Shown here piece by piece: positions 49,694 to 58,381 of a stretch of 64,000 nucleotides of DNA. The stretch is taken from contig JAEZWW010000069.1 of assembly GCA_023442945.1 (NCBI GenBank), positions 1 to 64,000 on the forward strand, read 5' to 3'. Both the position numbers and the translations under genes were made by a program. The notes under the pieces were generated by a model. The model saw nothing but the letters and a program-made list of their open reading frames with translations. It was not told the origin of the DNA and did no database searches. The first letter of the stretch is position 1; each line of letters starts with the position of its first letter. Origin of the DNA: Pseudomonadota bacterium (GTDB lineage: Bacteria; Pseudomonadota; Gammaproteobacteria; Burkholderiales; Burkholderiaceae_C).

Positions 49694-51298
49694 TCAGTGG
49701 CGGAAGTGGCGGACCCGCGTGAACACCATGGCCACGCCGCGTTCGTTGGCGGCGTCGATCACTTCCTGGTCGCGCATCGACCCGCCGGGCTGGATCACGC
49801 AGCTGGCGCCGTGGTCGATCACCACGTCCAACCCGTCGCGGAACGGGAAGAAGGCGTCGCTGGCCACGGCCGAGCCCTGCAGCGACAAGCCCGCGTGCTG
49901 CGCCTTGATGCTGGCGATGCGCGCCGAATCCAGTCGGCTCATCTGGCCCGCACCCACGCCCAGCGTCATGCCGTCCTTGCAGAAGACGATGGCGTTGCTC
50001 TTCACAAACTGCGCGACCTGCCAGGCAAACAGCAGGTCCTGGATCTGCTGCGGCGTGGGCTGCAGCTTCGTCACCACCTCCAGATCGCTGGCTTTCAGGT
50101 CGTGGAAGTCCGCGGTCTGGATCAAGAGGCCTGAGCCGACGCGCTTGACGTCCATCGCGTTCTGGCCGCGCGCCCAGGGCGTGTCGCCATCGCGCTGCAC
50201 GCCGTCCAGCGAAATCTGCAGCAGCCGCACGTTCGCCTTGGCGGCGAAGATCGCGCGTGCTTCGGGGCTGAAGTCGGGCGCCATCAGCACTTCGACAAAC
50301 TGCTTGGACACCGCTTCGGCCGTGGCGCCATCGACCGGCACGTTGAAGGCGATGATGCCGCCGAAGGCGCTGGTCGGGTCGGTCTGGAAGGCCTTTTGGT
50401 ACGCCGCCAGCGCGCCGTCCGCCACCGCCACGCCGCAGGGGTTGGCGTGCTTGACGATCACGCAGGCGGGCTGCACGAACTGCTTGACGCATTCCCAGGC
50501 CGCGTCGCCATCGGCGATGTTGTTGTACGACAGCTCCTTGCCCTGCAGCTGCACCGCCGCCACCAGCGAACCCGGCGCGGGGTACAGGTCGCGGTAGAAG
50601 GCGGCCTGCTGGTGCGGGTTCTCGCCGTAGCGCAGGTCCTGCAGCTTGATGAAGCGGCCATTGCTTTGCGCAGGGAATAGCGTCCTGGCCTGCTCCCCGT
50701 CTGCGCTAGCAGCATCGAATTCGATAGCAGACAGGTAATCGCTGATGGCCGCGTCGTAGTTGCTGATGCGGTTGAACGCGGCCACCGCCAAGCCGAAACG
50801 CGTCTTGTCGGACAACTTGCCGCCGCCGGCCTGCAACTCGGCCAGCACCGGCGCGTACTGGCTGGCGTCGGTCAGCACGGCCACGTCTTTCCAGTTCTTG
50901 GCGGCGCTGCGCACCATGGCCGGCCCGCCAATGTCGATGTTCTCGATCGCGTCCGCCAGCGTGCAGCCGGGCTTGGCCACCGTCGCCTCAAACGGGTACA
51001 GGTTGACCACCAGCAAATCGATGGTGCCAATGCCGTGCTGCGCCAGCGCGGCCATGTGCGCCGGTACATCGCGCCGCGCCAGCAAACCGCCGTGCACCTT
51101 CGGGTGCAGCGTCTTCACGCGGCCGTCCAGCATCTCAGGGAACTGCGTCACCTCCGCCACCTCGGTCACCGGCAAACCAGCGTCCTCCAGCAGCTTGGCC
51201 GTGCCGCCGGTCGACAGCAAGTTGAACCCCAGCGCCACCAAGGCACCCGCGAACTCGGCCACGCCGGTCTTGTCGGAAACAGAAATCAGCGCATTCAT
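49694..51298 (-). CDS. purH: Bifunctional AICAR transformylase / IMP cyclohydrolase
   Basis: PurH carries out the last two steps of IMP synthesis. The 534 residues comprise the cyclohydrolase domain (LISVSDKTGVAEFAGAL, LSTGGTAKLL, GRVKTLHPKVHGGLL, NLYPFEATVAKPG) and the transformylase domain (LRYGENPHQQAAFYRDL, VKHANPCGVA with the catalytic Lys-His, SDAFFPFRDGLD, IQPGGSMRD). ATG at 51298 gives the family start MNALISVSDKTG. At the domain junction, about residues 191-205 (EFDAASADGEQARTL) are encoded by an R1 repeat in frame. Confidence 0.97.
   Translation of the reverse strand: MNALISVSDKTGVAEFAGALVALGFNLLSTGGTAKLLEDAGLPVTEVAEVTQFPEMLDGRVKTLHPKVHGGLLARRDVPAHMAALAQHGIGTIDLLVVNLYPFEATVAKPGCTLADAIENIDIGGPAMVRSAAKNWKDVAVLTDASQYAPVLAELQAGGGKLSDKTRFGLAVAAFNRISNYDAAISDYLSAIEFDAASADGEQARTLFPAQSNGRFIKLQDLRYGENPHQQAAFYRDLYPAPGSLVAAVQLQGKELSYNNIADGDAAWECVKQFVQPACVIVKHANPCGVAVADGALAAYQKAFQTDPTSAFGGIIAFNVPVDGATAEAVSKQFVEVLMAPDFSPEARAIFAAKANVRLLQISLDGVQRDGDTPWARGQNAMDVKRVGSGLLIQTADFHDLKASDLEVVTKLQPTPQQIQDLLFAWQVAQFVKSNAIVFCKDGMTLGVGAGQMSRLDSARIASIKAQHAGLSLQGSAVASDAFFPFRDGLDVVIDHGASCVIQPGGSMRDQEVIDAANERGVAMVFTRVRHFRH
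50685..50728 (-). repeat. R1 repeat copy 19, in frame inside purH
   Basis: Read on the minus strand: GCTATCGAATTCGATGC (17-nt hairpin), TGCTAGCGCA, then AGGCCAG at exactly the 44-nt R1 spacing. It falls in the linker between the two PurH domains. Confidence 0.75.
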
Positions 51299-51333
51299 GG
51301 CTTGATCCAGATATTTAGAAACCAAATCGGCCG

Positions 51334-51377
51334 CCAGCCTTAGTGAAATTTGCGCGGGCAGCTATGAAATTAAAAGC
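51334..51377 (-). repeat. R1 repeat copy 16 (degenerate)
   Basis: Minus-strand core (GCTTTTAATTTCATAGC, TGCCCGCGCA, then a weak AAGGCTGG end), upstream of purH and downstream of fis. With the R2 copy it occupies the gene-free stretch 51299-51669. Confidence 0.65.
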
Positions 51378-51534
51378 GACCAGTAAAACAACTCTTGTCT
51401 GAAACAAGGCCAGCGCGGCCGGCGAGCATCGCGTGCTGGGCGGCAGCAAGCGTCGACACGCCCCCACACGATGACACCACCAGCTGGCCCGTCCGCACAA
51501 GCCCAGTCACCTTCAGCACCCCACCGCACCAATG

Positions 51535-51667
51535 GCCGCGGAGCAGGCCGCCCCAGCGAACGCCGTGCTCGGGCTTGCACCGAGCACTGGCGTTGTCCCC
51601 CTGCCCGGAGCGCGTCAGCGCGCAGAGAGCGGGGGGAAGGCGCCGCTAGGCGACTCAGGGGGGTGCC
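51535..51667 (-). repeat. R2 repeat after fis, with 36-nt covarying hairpin
   Basis: Begins two or three bases after the fis stop codon, sense orientation. The hairpin at 51559-51594 has outer stem AACGCC/GGCGTT, a bulged A, inner stem GTGCTCGG/CCGAGCAC and loop TGCAAGC. It ends with GGCCTGCTCCGCGGCC. Confidence 0.9.
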
Positions 51668-51669
51668 CG

Positions 51670-51906
51670 TCATATCAATTTATGCTCGACCAGCTTCTTG
51701 CGCAGCGTGTTGCGGTTCATCCCCAGCCATTCGGCCGCGCGCGACTGGTTCTGCCCAGCCTGCTGCATCACCACGTCCAGCAGCGGCCTTTCGACGACGC
51801 GGGTCACCATGTCGTACAAACCGGCGGGCTCGATCCCGCGCAGGTCCCGGAAGTAGGCCTCCAGGCTTTCCCTGACACAGGCGTCGATCGGATTCTTGTT
51901 GTTCAT
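51670..51906 (-). CDS. fis: Fis family DNA-binding protein
   Basis: A 78-residue Fis-type nucleoid protein. The C-terminal helix-turn-helix QSRAAEWLGMNRNTLRKKLVEH (residues 52-73) is nearly the enteric sequence, and the dimerisation helices include LYDMVTRVVERPLLDVVMQQAGQN. The N-terminal beta-hairpin arm of E. coli Fis is shortened. It lies two bases after dusB, the usual dusB-fis operon, so its level likely follows growth rate through the dusB promoter. Confidence 0.93.
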   Translation of the reverse strand: MNNKNPIDACVRESLEAYFRDLRGIEPAGLYDMVTRVVERPLLDVVMQQAGQNQSRAAEWLGMNRNTLRKKLVEHKLI

Positions 51907-51908
51907 GC

Positions 51909-52949
51909 TCAGCGGGCCTCCAACGCGCCCGTGGGGTTTGACGCCCACGCCTCCACCGGCAGGCGCTCATGCTGCGCTGCCAGTTCCTCAAAATAGTCCG
52001 CGACCGACTGCCATTGCAGCTCGGCGCTGTCGATGCCGTTGATGCGCTCGCGCAGGGCGTCGCCGCCCGGCAGGCTGCGCACATACCAGCCAATGTGTTT
52101 GCGGGCCGAGCGCACGCCGGTGTGCTCGCCGTACAGGCCGTAGTGGTCCTGCAAATGTTCCAGCAGCGCGCGCCGCACTTCCAGCACCAGCGGCGGCGCC
52201 AGGTGTTCGCCCGTCGCCAGAAAGTGGGCAACCTCGCGGAACAGCCAGGGGCGGCCTTGCGCGGCGCGGCCGATCATCACCGCGTCGGCGCCGGTGGCGC
52301 GCAGCACGTCGCGCGCGCGTTCGGGCGAATCGATGTCGCCGTTGGCCACCACCGGAATGCGCAGCGCGGCCTTGATGGCGGCGACGGTGTCGTGCTCGGC
52401 CAAGCCCTTGTAGCCCTGCTCGCGCGTGCGGCCGTGCACAGTCACCATCTGCACGCCAACGCTTTCGGCGGCGCGCGCCAGGGCCGGCGCGTTTTTCACC
52501 TGCGCGCACCAGCCGGTGCGCATCTTCAGCGTGACGGGCACGCCGTGCGGCGCGCAGGCGGCGACCACGGCTTCAATGATGTGCAGCGCCAGCGCCTCGT
52601 CCTGCATCAGCGCGCTGCCGGCCCATTTGTTGCACACCTTCTTGGCCGGGCAACCCATGTTGATGTCGATGATCTGCGCGCCGCGGTCGACGTTGTAGGC
52701 CGCGGCCTCGGCCATCATGGCCGCGTCGGTGCCGGCGATCTGCACCGCGATCGGGCCAGGCTCGCCCGTGTGGTCGGCGCGGCGGCTGGTCTTGAGCGTC
52801 TGCCACAAGTCCTTGCGCGACGTGACCATTTCGCTGACGGCGTAGCCCGCGCCAAAGCGCCGGCACAACTGGCGGAACGGCCGGTCGGTCACCCCCGCCA
52901 TGGGGGCGACAAACAGCTGATTGGGAAGGGGGTAAGGGCCGATCTGCAT
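51909..52949 (-). CDS. dusB: tRNA-dihydrouridine synthase B
   Basis: DusB reduces uridine 17 in the D-loop of tRNAs with FMN and NADPH. The 346 residues are a TIM barrel with VAPMAGVTDRPFRQLC near 14-29, the FMN segment VQIAG, the catalytic Cys100 in INMGCPAKKV, KMRTGW and ANGDIDSPERARDVL with IGRAAQGRPWLFREV. A second cysteine (Cys106) replaces the usual Asn after KKV. It is the first gene of dusB-fis. Confidence 0.96.
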   Translation of the reverse strand: MQIGPYPLPNQLFVAPMAGVTDRPFRQLCRRFGAGYAVSEMVTSRKDLWQTLKTSRRADHTGEPGPIAVQIAGTDAAMMAEAAAYNVDRGAQIIDINMGCPAKKVCNKWAGSALMQDEALALHIIEAVVAACAPHGVPVTLKMRTGWCAQVKNAPALARAAESVGVQMVTVHGRTREQGYKGLAEHDTVAAIKAALRIPVVANGDIDSPERARDVLRATGADAVMIGRAAQGRPWLFREVAHFLATGEHLAPPLVLEVRRALLEHLQDHYGLYGEHTGVRSARKHIGWYVRSLPGGDALRERINGIDSAELQWQSVADYFEELAAQHERLPVEAWASNPTGALEAR

Positions 52950-53070
52950 GCGCTGATTCCCTGCGGCTCATCGGTCAACGAAGGCGGGCCGCGCGGGCAG
53001 AGGGGCGAATTTTAACTGCTTAAACTTTCAGCAACTGAAACCGTTCGTCGAATACCTACACTCGCACCCC

Positions 53071-53562
53071 ATGGAAGCTTGGCTGACCGCCCACCTGCAC
53101 ACGCTGATGCAAGCGCTGGCCTTGCCCGAATTCGGTTTGTCGACCGTCTTCATCGTCGCCTTCGTGTCGGCGACGCTGCTGCCGCTGGGGTCTGAGCCGG
53201 CGGTGTTCGGGCTGATCAAGCTCAATCCCGACCTGTTCTGGCCGGCCATCCTCGTGGCCACACTCGGCAACACGCTGGGCGGCATGCTGAGCTGGTGGAT
53301 GGGCTTGGGCGCGCACCAGTTGGTCGACCATTACCGCCACTCGCCCACGCATTTGCGCGCGCTGCGCTGGCTGGAAAAGCTGGGGCCGCGCGCCTGCTTT
53401 TTCGCCTTCCTGCCGGTGGTGGGCGACCCACTGTGCGCCGTGGCCGGCTGGTTGAAGATGCCGCTCGGGCCCTGCACGGCTTACATGGCGCTGGGCAAGT
53501 TCCTGCGCTACGTGGTGATGACGGTGGCGCTGCTGTATGTGTGGCCTGGGCAATGGTCTTGA
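53071..53562 (+). CDS. YqaA/DedA family inner-membrane protein
   Basis: A 163-residue membrane protein of the SNARE-associated/VTT (DedA) superfamily, YqaA branch. It has about four hydrophobic segments with the family marks FVSATLLPLGSEPAV near 31 and NTLGGMLSWWMG near 67, and FFAFLPVVGDPLCAVAGWLK near 110. DedA-type proteins are linked to lipid flipping and envelope homeostasis; the YqaA branch is unstudied. The 3' end is followed directly by an R1 repeat. Confidence 0.85.
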   Translation: MEAWLTAHLHTLMQALALPEFGLSTVFIVAFVSATLLPLGSEPAVFGLIKLNPDLFWPAILVATLGNTLGGMLSWWMGLGAHQLVDHYRHSPTHLRALRWLEKLGPRACFFAFLPVVGDPLCAVAGWLKMPLGPCTAYMALGKFLRYVVMTVALLYVWPGQWS

Positions 53563-53606
53563 ACTACCGATTTGATAGCTGGCTGCGCAGATTCCTCTAG
53601 GGCCAG
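53563..53606 (+). repeat. R1 repeat copy 17
   Basis: Full core: ACTACC-GATTT-GATAGC, TGGCTGCGCA, TAGGGCCAG, then AGGCCGATTTG. It begins one base after the yqaA TGA in sense orientation and fills most of the gap to alkB. Confidence 0.92.
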
Positions 53607-53646
53607 AGGCCGATTTGGCTCAAATTTTCTCTCACACCAGCGCACG

Positions 53647-54300
53647 ATGAGCCTGCCGCTTTTTGACGACGATCCCGCGCCCGCGCAACCCAACGAATGG
53701 CTGGGCACGCAGGCCGTGCTGCTGCGCGGCTTTGCGCTGCCGCGGGTCGACGCGCTGTGGCCGGCGCTGCAAGCCGTCATCGCGCAGGCCCCGTTTCGTC
53801 ACATGCAAACACCCGGCGGTCAGCGTATGCAGGTGGCGCTGACCAACTGCGGCGCGCTGGGCTGGGTCAGCGACCGGCGCGGCTACCGCTACAGCGCGCA
53901 GGACCCGGACAGTGGCCAGCCCTGGCCGGCGATGCCCAGCAGCTTCCTGGCAGTGGCGCAAGCGGCCGCAGCGCAGGCGGGTTTTGACCACTTTGCCCCC
54001 GACGCCTGCCTGGTCAACCGCTACGCACCCGGCACCCGCCTGTCGCTGCACCAGGACCGCGATGAGCAGGACTTTGGCCAGCCCATCGTGTCCGTTTCGC
54101 TCGGTCTGCCCGCCATGTTCCTGTGGGGCGGCCTGCAGCGTGCCGACCGGCCGCAGCGCGTGCCGCTGTGGCACGGCGACGTGGTGGTCTGGGGCGGCGC
54201 GGACCGCCTGCGCTTTCACGGGGTGGCGCCGGTACCGCCAGGCGTGCACGCGTTGATGGGCGAATGGCGTGTGAATTTCACCTTCCGGCGCGCACGCTGA
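53647..54300 (+). CDS. alkB: DNA repair dioxygenase AlkB
   Basis: An Fe(II)/2-oxoglutarate dioxygenase of 217 residues that removes alkyl groups from DNA bases. The iron ligands are His135 and Asp137 in LSLHQDRDEQ and a histidine near 190 in LRFHGVAP. The 2-oxoglutarate arginine is in VNFTFRRAR near the C-terminus, with substrate-side segments YRYSAQDPDSGQPWP and NRYAPGTRLSLH. ATG at 53647 gives MSLPLFDDD, typical of the family. No Ada-type regulator is nearby. Confidence 0.95.
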   Translation: MSLPLFDDDPAPAQPNEWLGTQAVLLRGFALPRVDALWPALQAVIAQAPFRHMQTPGGQRMQVALTNCGALGWVSDRRGYRYSAQDPDSGQPWPAMPSSFLAVAQAAAAQAGFDHFAPDACLVNRYAPGTRLSLHQDRDEQDFGQPIVSVSLGLPAMFLWGGLQRADRPQRVPLWHGDVVVWGGADRLRFHGVAPVPPGVHALMGEWRVNFTFRRAR

Positions 54301-54466
54301 CCGTCGGAGCACGACAGAAAAAGGTGGTGATCAAGGTCCGCGGGCACCGCCGCATCCGCCGGTTGAACTACGCCGTCTGACCTATTGCGCGGGCTGGGTG
54401 TCTTGCCAAAAATGCATGTGCTTTGGTGTTCCTCTCACAACCCTTTTGACCCCGGAGGCGGCCCGC

Positions 54467-55006
54467 ATGTCCCATTTCCTTTCTCTTCGGCGCGTGCGCT
54501 GGACTGCCGGCGCGCTCGCGCTGAGCGGCAGTGCCCTCGCGCATGCCGGGATCGCGCCGCCGGGCGGCAGCATCGACTTCGCGCCCTTGGCCGTGGCCGT
54601 GCCCACCGTGGGCGCGTGGGCGCTCGGGCTGATCGCGCTGCTGCTGGCAGCGGTCGCGTACCGCGTGCTGCGCGGCCGCGTGGGCGGACGGCTGATGGCC
54701 CACCTGGTGCTGATCGGCGGCGCGCTGGTGGCTGCCTTCGCTGGCGACGGGGTGGTGCGTGAGGCCGCGGCCATCGCCGCCAGCGACCAGGCCATGGCGT
54801 CGGCCACGGGCGGCACGGTCAGCGGGACGTACTGGGTACGCGCGACCAACACCAGCAGCGCTACCCTGCGGGTCACCGCCATCCGCCCGAATGCGGGCGT
54901 CATCCTGCGCTCGCCTCCGCCCGAAAGCCCCGAATGCACGGTGGGTGCCCAGGTTGCGGCCGGGGCCAAATGCAACGTGTGGTTTGACTACCCCGCAGTG
55001 GAATAG
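54467..55006 (+). CDS. Exported protein with internal XrtH-type (IPTL-like) sorting motif
   Basis: A 179-residue protein with a signal peptide (WTAGALALSGSALAHAG). A motif VPTVGAWALGLIALLLAAVAYRVLRGR lies near residues 43-69: short Pro-Thr signal, hydrophobic helix and Arg cluster as in IPTL-CTERM tails of exosortase H substrates, but in the middle of the protein. A second hydrophobic helix and a beta-rich end (TYWVRATNTSSATLRVTAIR, two Cys) follow. I infer it is of the type annotated as midcut-by-XrtH. ATG at 54467 has GGAGG upstream; a longer frame from 54398 lacks one. Confidence 0.65.
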   Translation: MSHFLSLRRVRWTAGALALSGSALAHAGIAPPGGSIDFAPLAVAVPTVGAWALGLIALLLAAVAYRVLRGRVGGRLMAHLVLIGGALVAAFAGDGVVREAAAIAASDQAMASATGGTVSGTYWVRATNTSSATLRVTAIRPNAGVILRSPPPESPECTVGAQVAAGAKCNVWFDYPAVE

Positions 55007-55058
55007 GGCGGCCGCCGCGTCGTCGGCGTGGCCAGCGCGTGCGGCGAGGGATTGAACC

Positions 55059-55841
55059 ATGCTGCACCTGTACCTGGCCGCTGTGGTGCTCAGTCTGTCG
55101 GCCGTGCTGCTGCTCGAAGCGTGGGCACCCTTGCACCCGACCGCCACGCCTCCGCTGCGGCGCTGGGCGCGCAATCTGACGCTGTCGGCGTTGGCGATCG
55201 GCGCGTCGCTGGCCACGCCGCTGGCGCTGAGCGTGCTGGGCCCCACGGTGGTGGTGACAGGGGCGCCCTGGCGTGCGGACATGACCAGCCTGCCGCTGGC
55301 TGCGCAATGGGTGCTGACGTTTCTGGTGATGGAGGCGGTGCTCTACGCTTTCCACCGACTCTGCCACCGCATCGGGTGGTTGTGGCGCTTGCACGCCGTG
55401 CACCACAGCGATAGCGAATTGGATGCCACCACCGCGCACCGCCACCATCCGCTAGAAAACGTGGCTTCCACGCTGGTGACGCTGCCGGTGCTGGCGCTGC
55501 TGGCGCCCCCCTGGGCAGCGGTGCTGAGCTACACGCTGCTGGCCGTGGCCGTGAGTACCTGGTCGCACGGCAACCTGAAACTGCCCGATGGGCTGGACCG
55601 CGCGCTGCGCTGGCTGGTCGTCACACCGGCCTACCACCGTGTACACCACAGCGCGCACCAGCCTCAAACCGACAGCCACTACGCCACGCTGCTGCCGCTG
55701 TTCGACCGGCTGTTTGGCACCGCGTCGGCGATGCCTGCAGACGGTGGCAGGTCGCTGACGATGGGCTTGGATCCCGCACGCGACGCTGCGCTGCAATCGG
55801 TGGGTCAGTTGCTCGTGGCGCCGTTTCGGCGCGCGGGGTGA
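55059..55841 (+). CDS. Sterol desaturase / fatty acid hydroxylase family protein
   Basis: A membrane di-iron oxygenase of 260 residues. The His clusters that bind iron are all present: HRLCH near 98, HAVHHSD near 111, HRHHP near 125 and HRVHHSAH near 193, between about four membrane helices. The reaction is an O2-dependent hydroxylation or desaturation of a lipid; substrate unknown. It starts 52 bases after the XrtH-type gene, possibly co-transcribed, and converges on the amino acid transporter. Confidence 0.88.
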   Translation: MLHLYLAAVVLSLSAVLLLEAWAPLHPTATPPLRRWARNLTLSALAIGASLATPLALSVLGPTVVVTGAPWRADMTSLPLAAQWVLTFLVMEAVLYAFHRLCHRIGWLWRLHAVHHSDSELDATTAHRHHPLENVASTLVTLPVLALLAPPWAAVLSYTLLAVAVSTWSHGNLKLPDGLDRALRWLVVTPAYHRVHHSAHQPQTDSHYATLLPLFDRLFGTASAMPADGGRSLTMGLDPARDAALQSVGQLLVAPFRRAG

Positions 55842-55862
55842 GTGCGCCGTCGGGCGCTCAAG

Positions 55863-56663
55863 TCAGTGCATCGGCCCGCGCAGCCGCTTGCTGGCGGCAG
55901 AGATGGCGTAGTTCACGGCGCAGTACAGCAGCGCCACCACCAGGTAGACCGGCACCAGCGCGCTGTAGTTGGCGATCAGCACCTTGGCGTTCTGCATCAG
56001 CTCGCCGTAGGTCACGACGTAACCGAAGGTGGTGTCCTTGACCACGATGACCAGCTGCGCGACCAGCGCCGGGACGATGTAGCGCAGCGCCTGCGGGAAG
56101 ACGATGGAGAAGAACACCTGCGATTCGGTCATACCCAGGCTGCGCGCCGCCTCGGTCTGGCCACGCGGCACGGCCATCACGCCGGCGCGGTACACCTCGG
56201 CCACCACGGCGGCGGTGGTCAGGGCGATCGGCAGCGTGAGCATCCAGTAGGTGCTGAGCTTGACGCCGGCCGAGGGCAGCACCAGAAAGCACACGTAGAT
56301 CAGCAGCAGCGTGGGCGTGCCGCGCAGGAACTCGATCAGCGCGACGCTTGGCCAGCGCACTACGCGCCAGCGCGACAAACGCCCCACCAGCAACACCAGC
56401 CCGAGCGCCAGCGCGATCGCCCCAGCCATCGCGGCCGAGGCCATGGTGCCGAGCAAGCCTTTGCCCAGAAACGCCCAGGTGGTCGGCCAGGCGAAGAAAT
56501 TCCAGAGGCGCGTCTGCAACTGACCGGCTTCGTAAAAGCGATAGACGACGCCGGCGGCCATCAACAGCAGCGCGATGGCCGCCACCGCGCTGGCCACGCG
56601 CTGCATGCGCCGCGCCTGCGGGCTGGGCGCGCCAAAAAGGATGTCTTCCAGCGTGCGGGTCAT
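55863..56663 (-). CDS. gltK: Amino acid ABC transporter permease (GltK type)
   Basis: One of two inner-membrane subunits of a glutamate/aspartate-type importer, 266 residues. The HisM/GltK core includes FLRGTPTLLLIYVCFLVLP and the EAA loop VAEVYRAGVMAVPRGQTEAARSLGMTESQVFF near 155-186. An N-terminal extension of about 70 residues carries one extra hydrophobic segment. Its start overlaps the stop of gltJ by four bases (ATGA). No ATPase gene follows; the strand convergent to it encodes the desaturase-family protein. Confidence 0.85.
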   Translation of the reverse strand: MTRTLEDILFGAPSPQARRMQRVASAVAAIALLLMAAGVVYRFYEAGQLQTRLWNFFAWPTTWAFLGKGLLGTMASAAMAGAIALALGLVLLVGRLSRWRVVRWPSVALIEFLRGTPTLLLIYVCFLVLPSAGVKLSTYWMLTLPIALTTAAVVAEVYRAGVMAVPRGQTEAARSLGMTESQVFFSIVFPQALRYIVPALVAQLVIVVKDTTFGYVVTYGELMQNAKVLIANYSALVPVYLVVALLYCAVNYAISAASKRLRGPMH

Positions 56664-57322
56664 CGCAGGATCCGCAGTTTTCGCTCAAGCGTGGCGCCGA
56701 CCCACGCGATCAGCAGGCCGCTGGCCACGTACAGAGCGGCGGCCACGACAAAGGCCGGGATGCCGACGGCCGAATCGTTGGCGATCTTGGACACCAGCGT
56801 GGTCAGCTCACGTCCCGGAAAGGGCACCTGCGAGGCCAGCGAGGTCGACAGCATCAGCGCGATCAGCAGTGAGGTCATCGGCTGTACCACCGAGCGCAAG
56901 GCCTGCGGAAGCACCAGTGACGTGATGATGGTGGCCGGCCGCATGCCCAGGCTGAGTGCGGCTTCGATCTGGCCGCCCGGAATGGTGTTGATGCCGGCGC
57001 GCAGGTAGTCCGCCGTGAACGCGGAACACACCAGCACCAGGGTCAGGATGACGGCAGGCTCGTAGTCGATCAGCACCTGCAAGTCCGGCAACGCGAACAC
57101 GATGAAGATCAGCAGGGCCACGCTGGGAATGTTGCGGAAGATCTCCACATACGCCGTCAACACGAAGCGCAAGGGCGGCAGGGGCAGCAGCCGCAAGGCT
57201 GCGACCACCACGCCCAGCAAGAAGCCGGGCACGAACGACATCAGGGTGAGCTTCCAGGTCAGCAAGAGGGCCTGCCCGAAGGCAGGCCCATACTCAGCCA
57301 GCAGCCTGGAAAATTCGCCCAT
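56660..57322 (-). CDS. gltJ: Amino acid ABC transporter permease (GltJ type)
   Basis: Second permease subunit, 220 residues with about five membrane helices. Family marks are LTWKLTLMSFVPGFLLGVVVAAL at the N-terminus, YVEIFRNIPSVALLIFIVFALP, and the EAA loop YLRAGINTIPGGQIEAALSLGMRPATII near 106-133. It begins three bases after the binding-protein gene stop. Gene letters are by homology class, not by proven substrate. Confidence 0.86.
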   Translation of the reverse strand: MGEFSRLLAEYGPAFGQALLLTWKLTLMSFVPGFLLGVVVAALRLLPLPPLRFVLTAYVEIFRNIPSVALLIFIVFALPDLQVLIDYEPAVILTLVLVCSAFTADYLRAGINTIPGGQIEAALSLGMRPATIITSLVLPQALRSVVQPMTSLLIALMLSTSLASQVPFPGRELTTLVSKIANDSAVGIPAFVVAAALYVASGLLIAWVGATLERKLRILR

Positions 57323-57325
57323 CGC

Positions 57326-58228
57326 TTACGGCAGAGCTGGCGGCGTCGGCACGGCGGTGCTGCCAGTGCGCTGGCCGATGGAAATCGTCCATAGCTTGGC
57401 CCAGGTGCCGTCGGCTTCGACCTTCTTCAGAAAGGCGTTGACGAAGGCCACACCATCCGAGCCTTTGGGCAGGCCGATGCCGTAGGGGTCTTGCGCGCCA
57501 AACGGTGCGCCGGCCAGTTGCGCGTCGCCGGTGCCCAGGCTGATGGCGTTGAGCAGCAGCGTGTAGTCGGTCACGTACGCGTCCACACGGCCCTGGCGCA
57601 GGGCGTCCAGCGCTTCCTGGTGGGTCTGGAATTCCTGCACTGTGGCCTTGGGCGCAAACTGCGCCAGCACCGCCGGACCGGTGGAGCCGGCCTGCGTGGC
57701 GACCTTCTTGCCGCCCAGGTCGTTGTACGAACGAATGGTCTTGTTGTTCGACTTGACCAGCACGCCGGCCTGCGACGTGTAGTACGGGCCGGCAAAGGCG
57801 ATCTTCTCGGCGCGCGCCGGGGTGATGGAATAGGTGGCCAGCACCATGTCCACCTGGTCGTTGATCAGCACCTGCTCGCGCGTGGACGAGGTCACTTGCG
57901 TGAACTGGACCTTGCTGGCGTCGCCCAAGATGTAGCGCGTGAGCATCTGGGTCAGGCCCGCATCAAAACCGCGGATCTTGCCGTCCTTTTCATTGCGCAG
58001 CGAAAACAGGTTGGACGTCTGCGTGCCGCCCAGGCGCAGGCTGCCGGCCTGCTTGATCTTGGTGGCCCAGGTGTTGGACGCGATGGTCGCCGCGTCGGCC
58101 ACGGGGCCTTGCGCCACCAGCGCGTCGAACGCCGCAGCGTTGATCGGAGTGCCTTGCGCGAACGCTGCGCCGCCGGCCACGAAGCCCACGGCCACCACGG
58201 TGGCTTTCAATACGGATTTGATCGACAT
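57326..58228 (-). CDS. gltI: Amino acid ABC transporter substrate-binding protein (glutamate/aspartate type)
   Basis: A periplasmic binding protein of 300 residues with signal peptide VVAVGFVAGGAAFAQ. The type II solute-binding fold shows IRGFDAGLTQMLTRYIL near 84, SSTREQVLINDQVDMVLATYSITPARAEKIAF near 112-143 and LGGKKVATQAGSTG near 172. This pattern fits GluB/GltI-like proteins. It is first in the run, followed by the two permeases. A perfect palindrome lies in the upstream region. Confidence 0.86.
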   Translation of the reverse strand: MSIKSVLKATVVAVGFVAGGAAFAQGTPINAAAFDALVAQGPVADAATIASNTWATKIKQAGSLRLGGTQTSNLFSLRNEKDGKIRGFDAGLTQMLTRYILGDASKVQFTQVTSSTREQVLINDQVDMVLATYSITPARAEKIAFAGPYYTSQAGVLVKSNNKTIRSYNDLGGKKVATQAGSTGPAVLAQFAPKATVQEFQTHQEALDALRQGRVDAYVTDYTLLLNAISLGTGDAQLAGAPFGAQDPYGIGLPKGSDGVAFVNAFLKKVEADGTWAKLWTISIGQRTGSTAVPTPPALP

Positions 58229-58341
58229 AGGTCCTCTTTGGATGGTCTGTGATGGTCACAAACGCAATTTATAGCAGCCAGGGGCAGACCGCACAGCCTC
58301 GCCGCCGTCTATACCCATCCACAAGATCGGGGCAGCCTCCT

Positions 58342-58357
58342 GCCCAGCGCGCTGGGC
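58342..58357. promoter_or_regulatory. Perfect 16-bp palindrome upstream of the amino acid transporter
   Basis: GCCCAGCGCGCTGGGC, between ychF and gltI. It has no T-run, so is not a classical terminator; it could be an operator for the transporter operon or a 3' hairpin of ychF mRNA. Confidence 0.4.
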
Positions 58358-58381
58358 GAAGAAACGGCCCTGCGACCGTCG

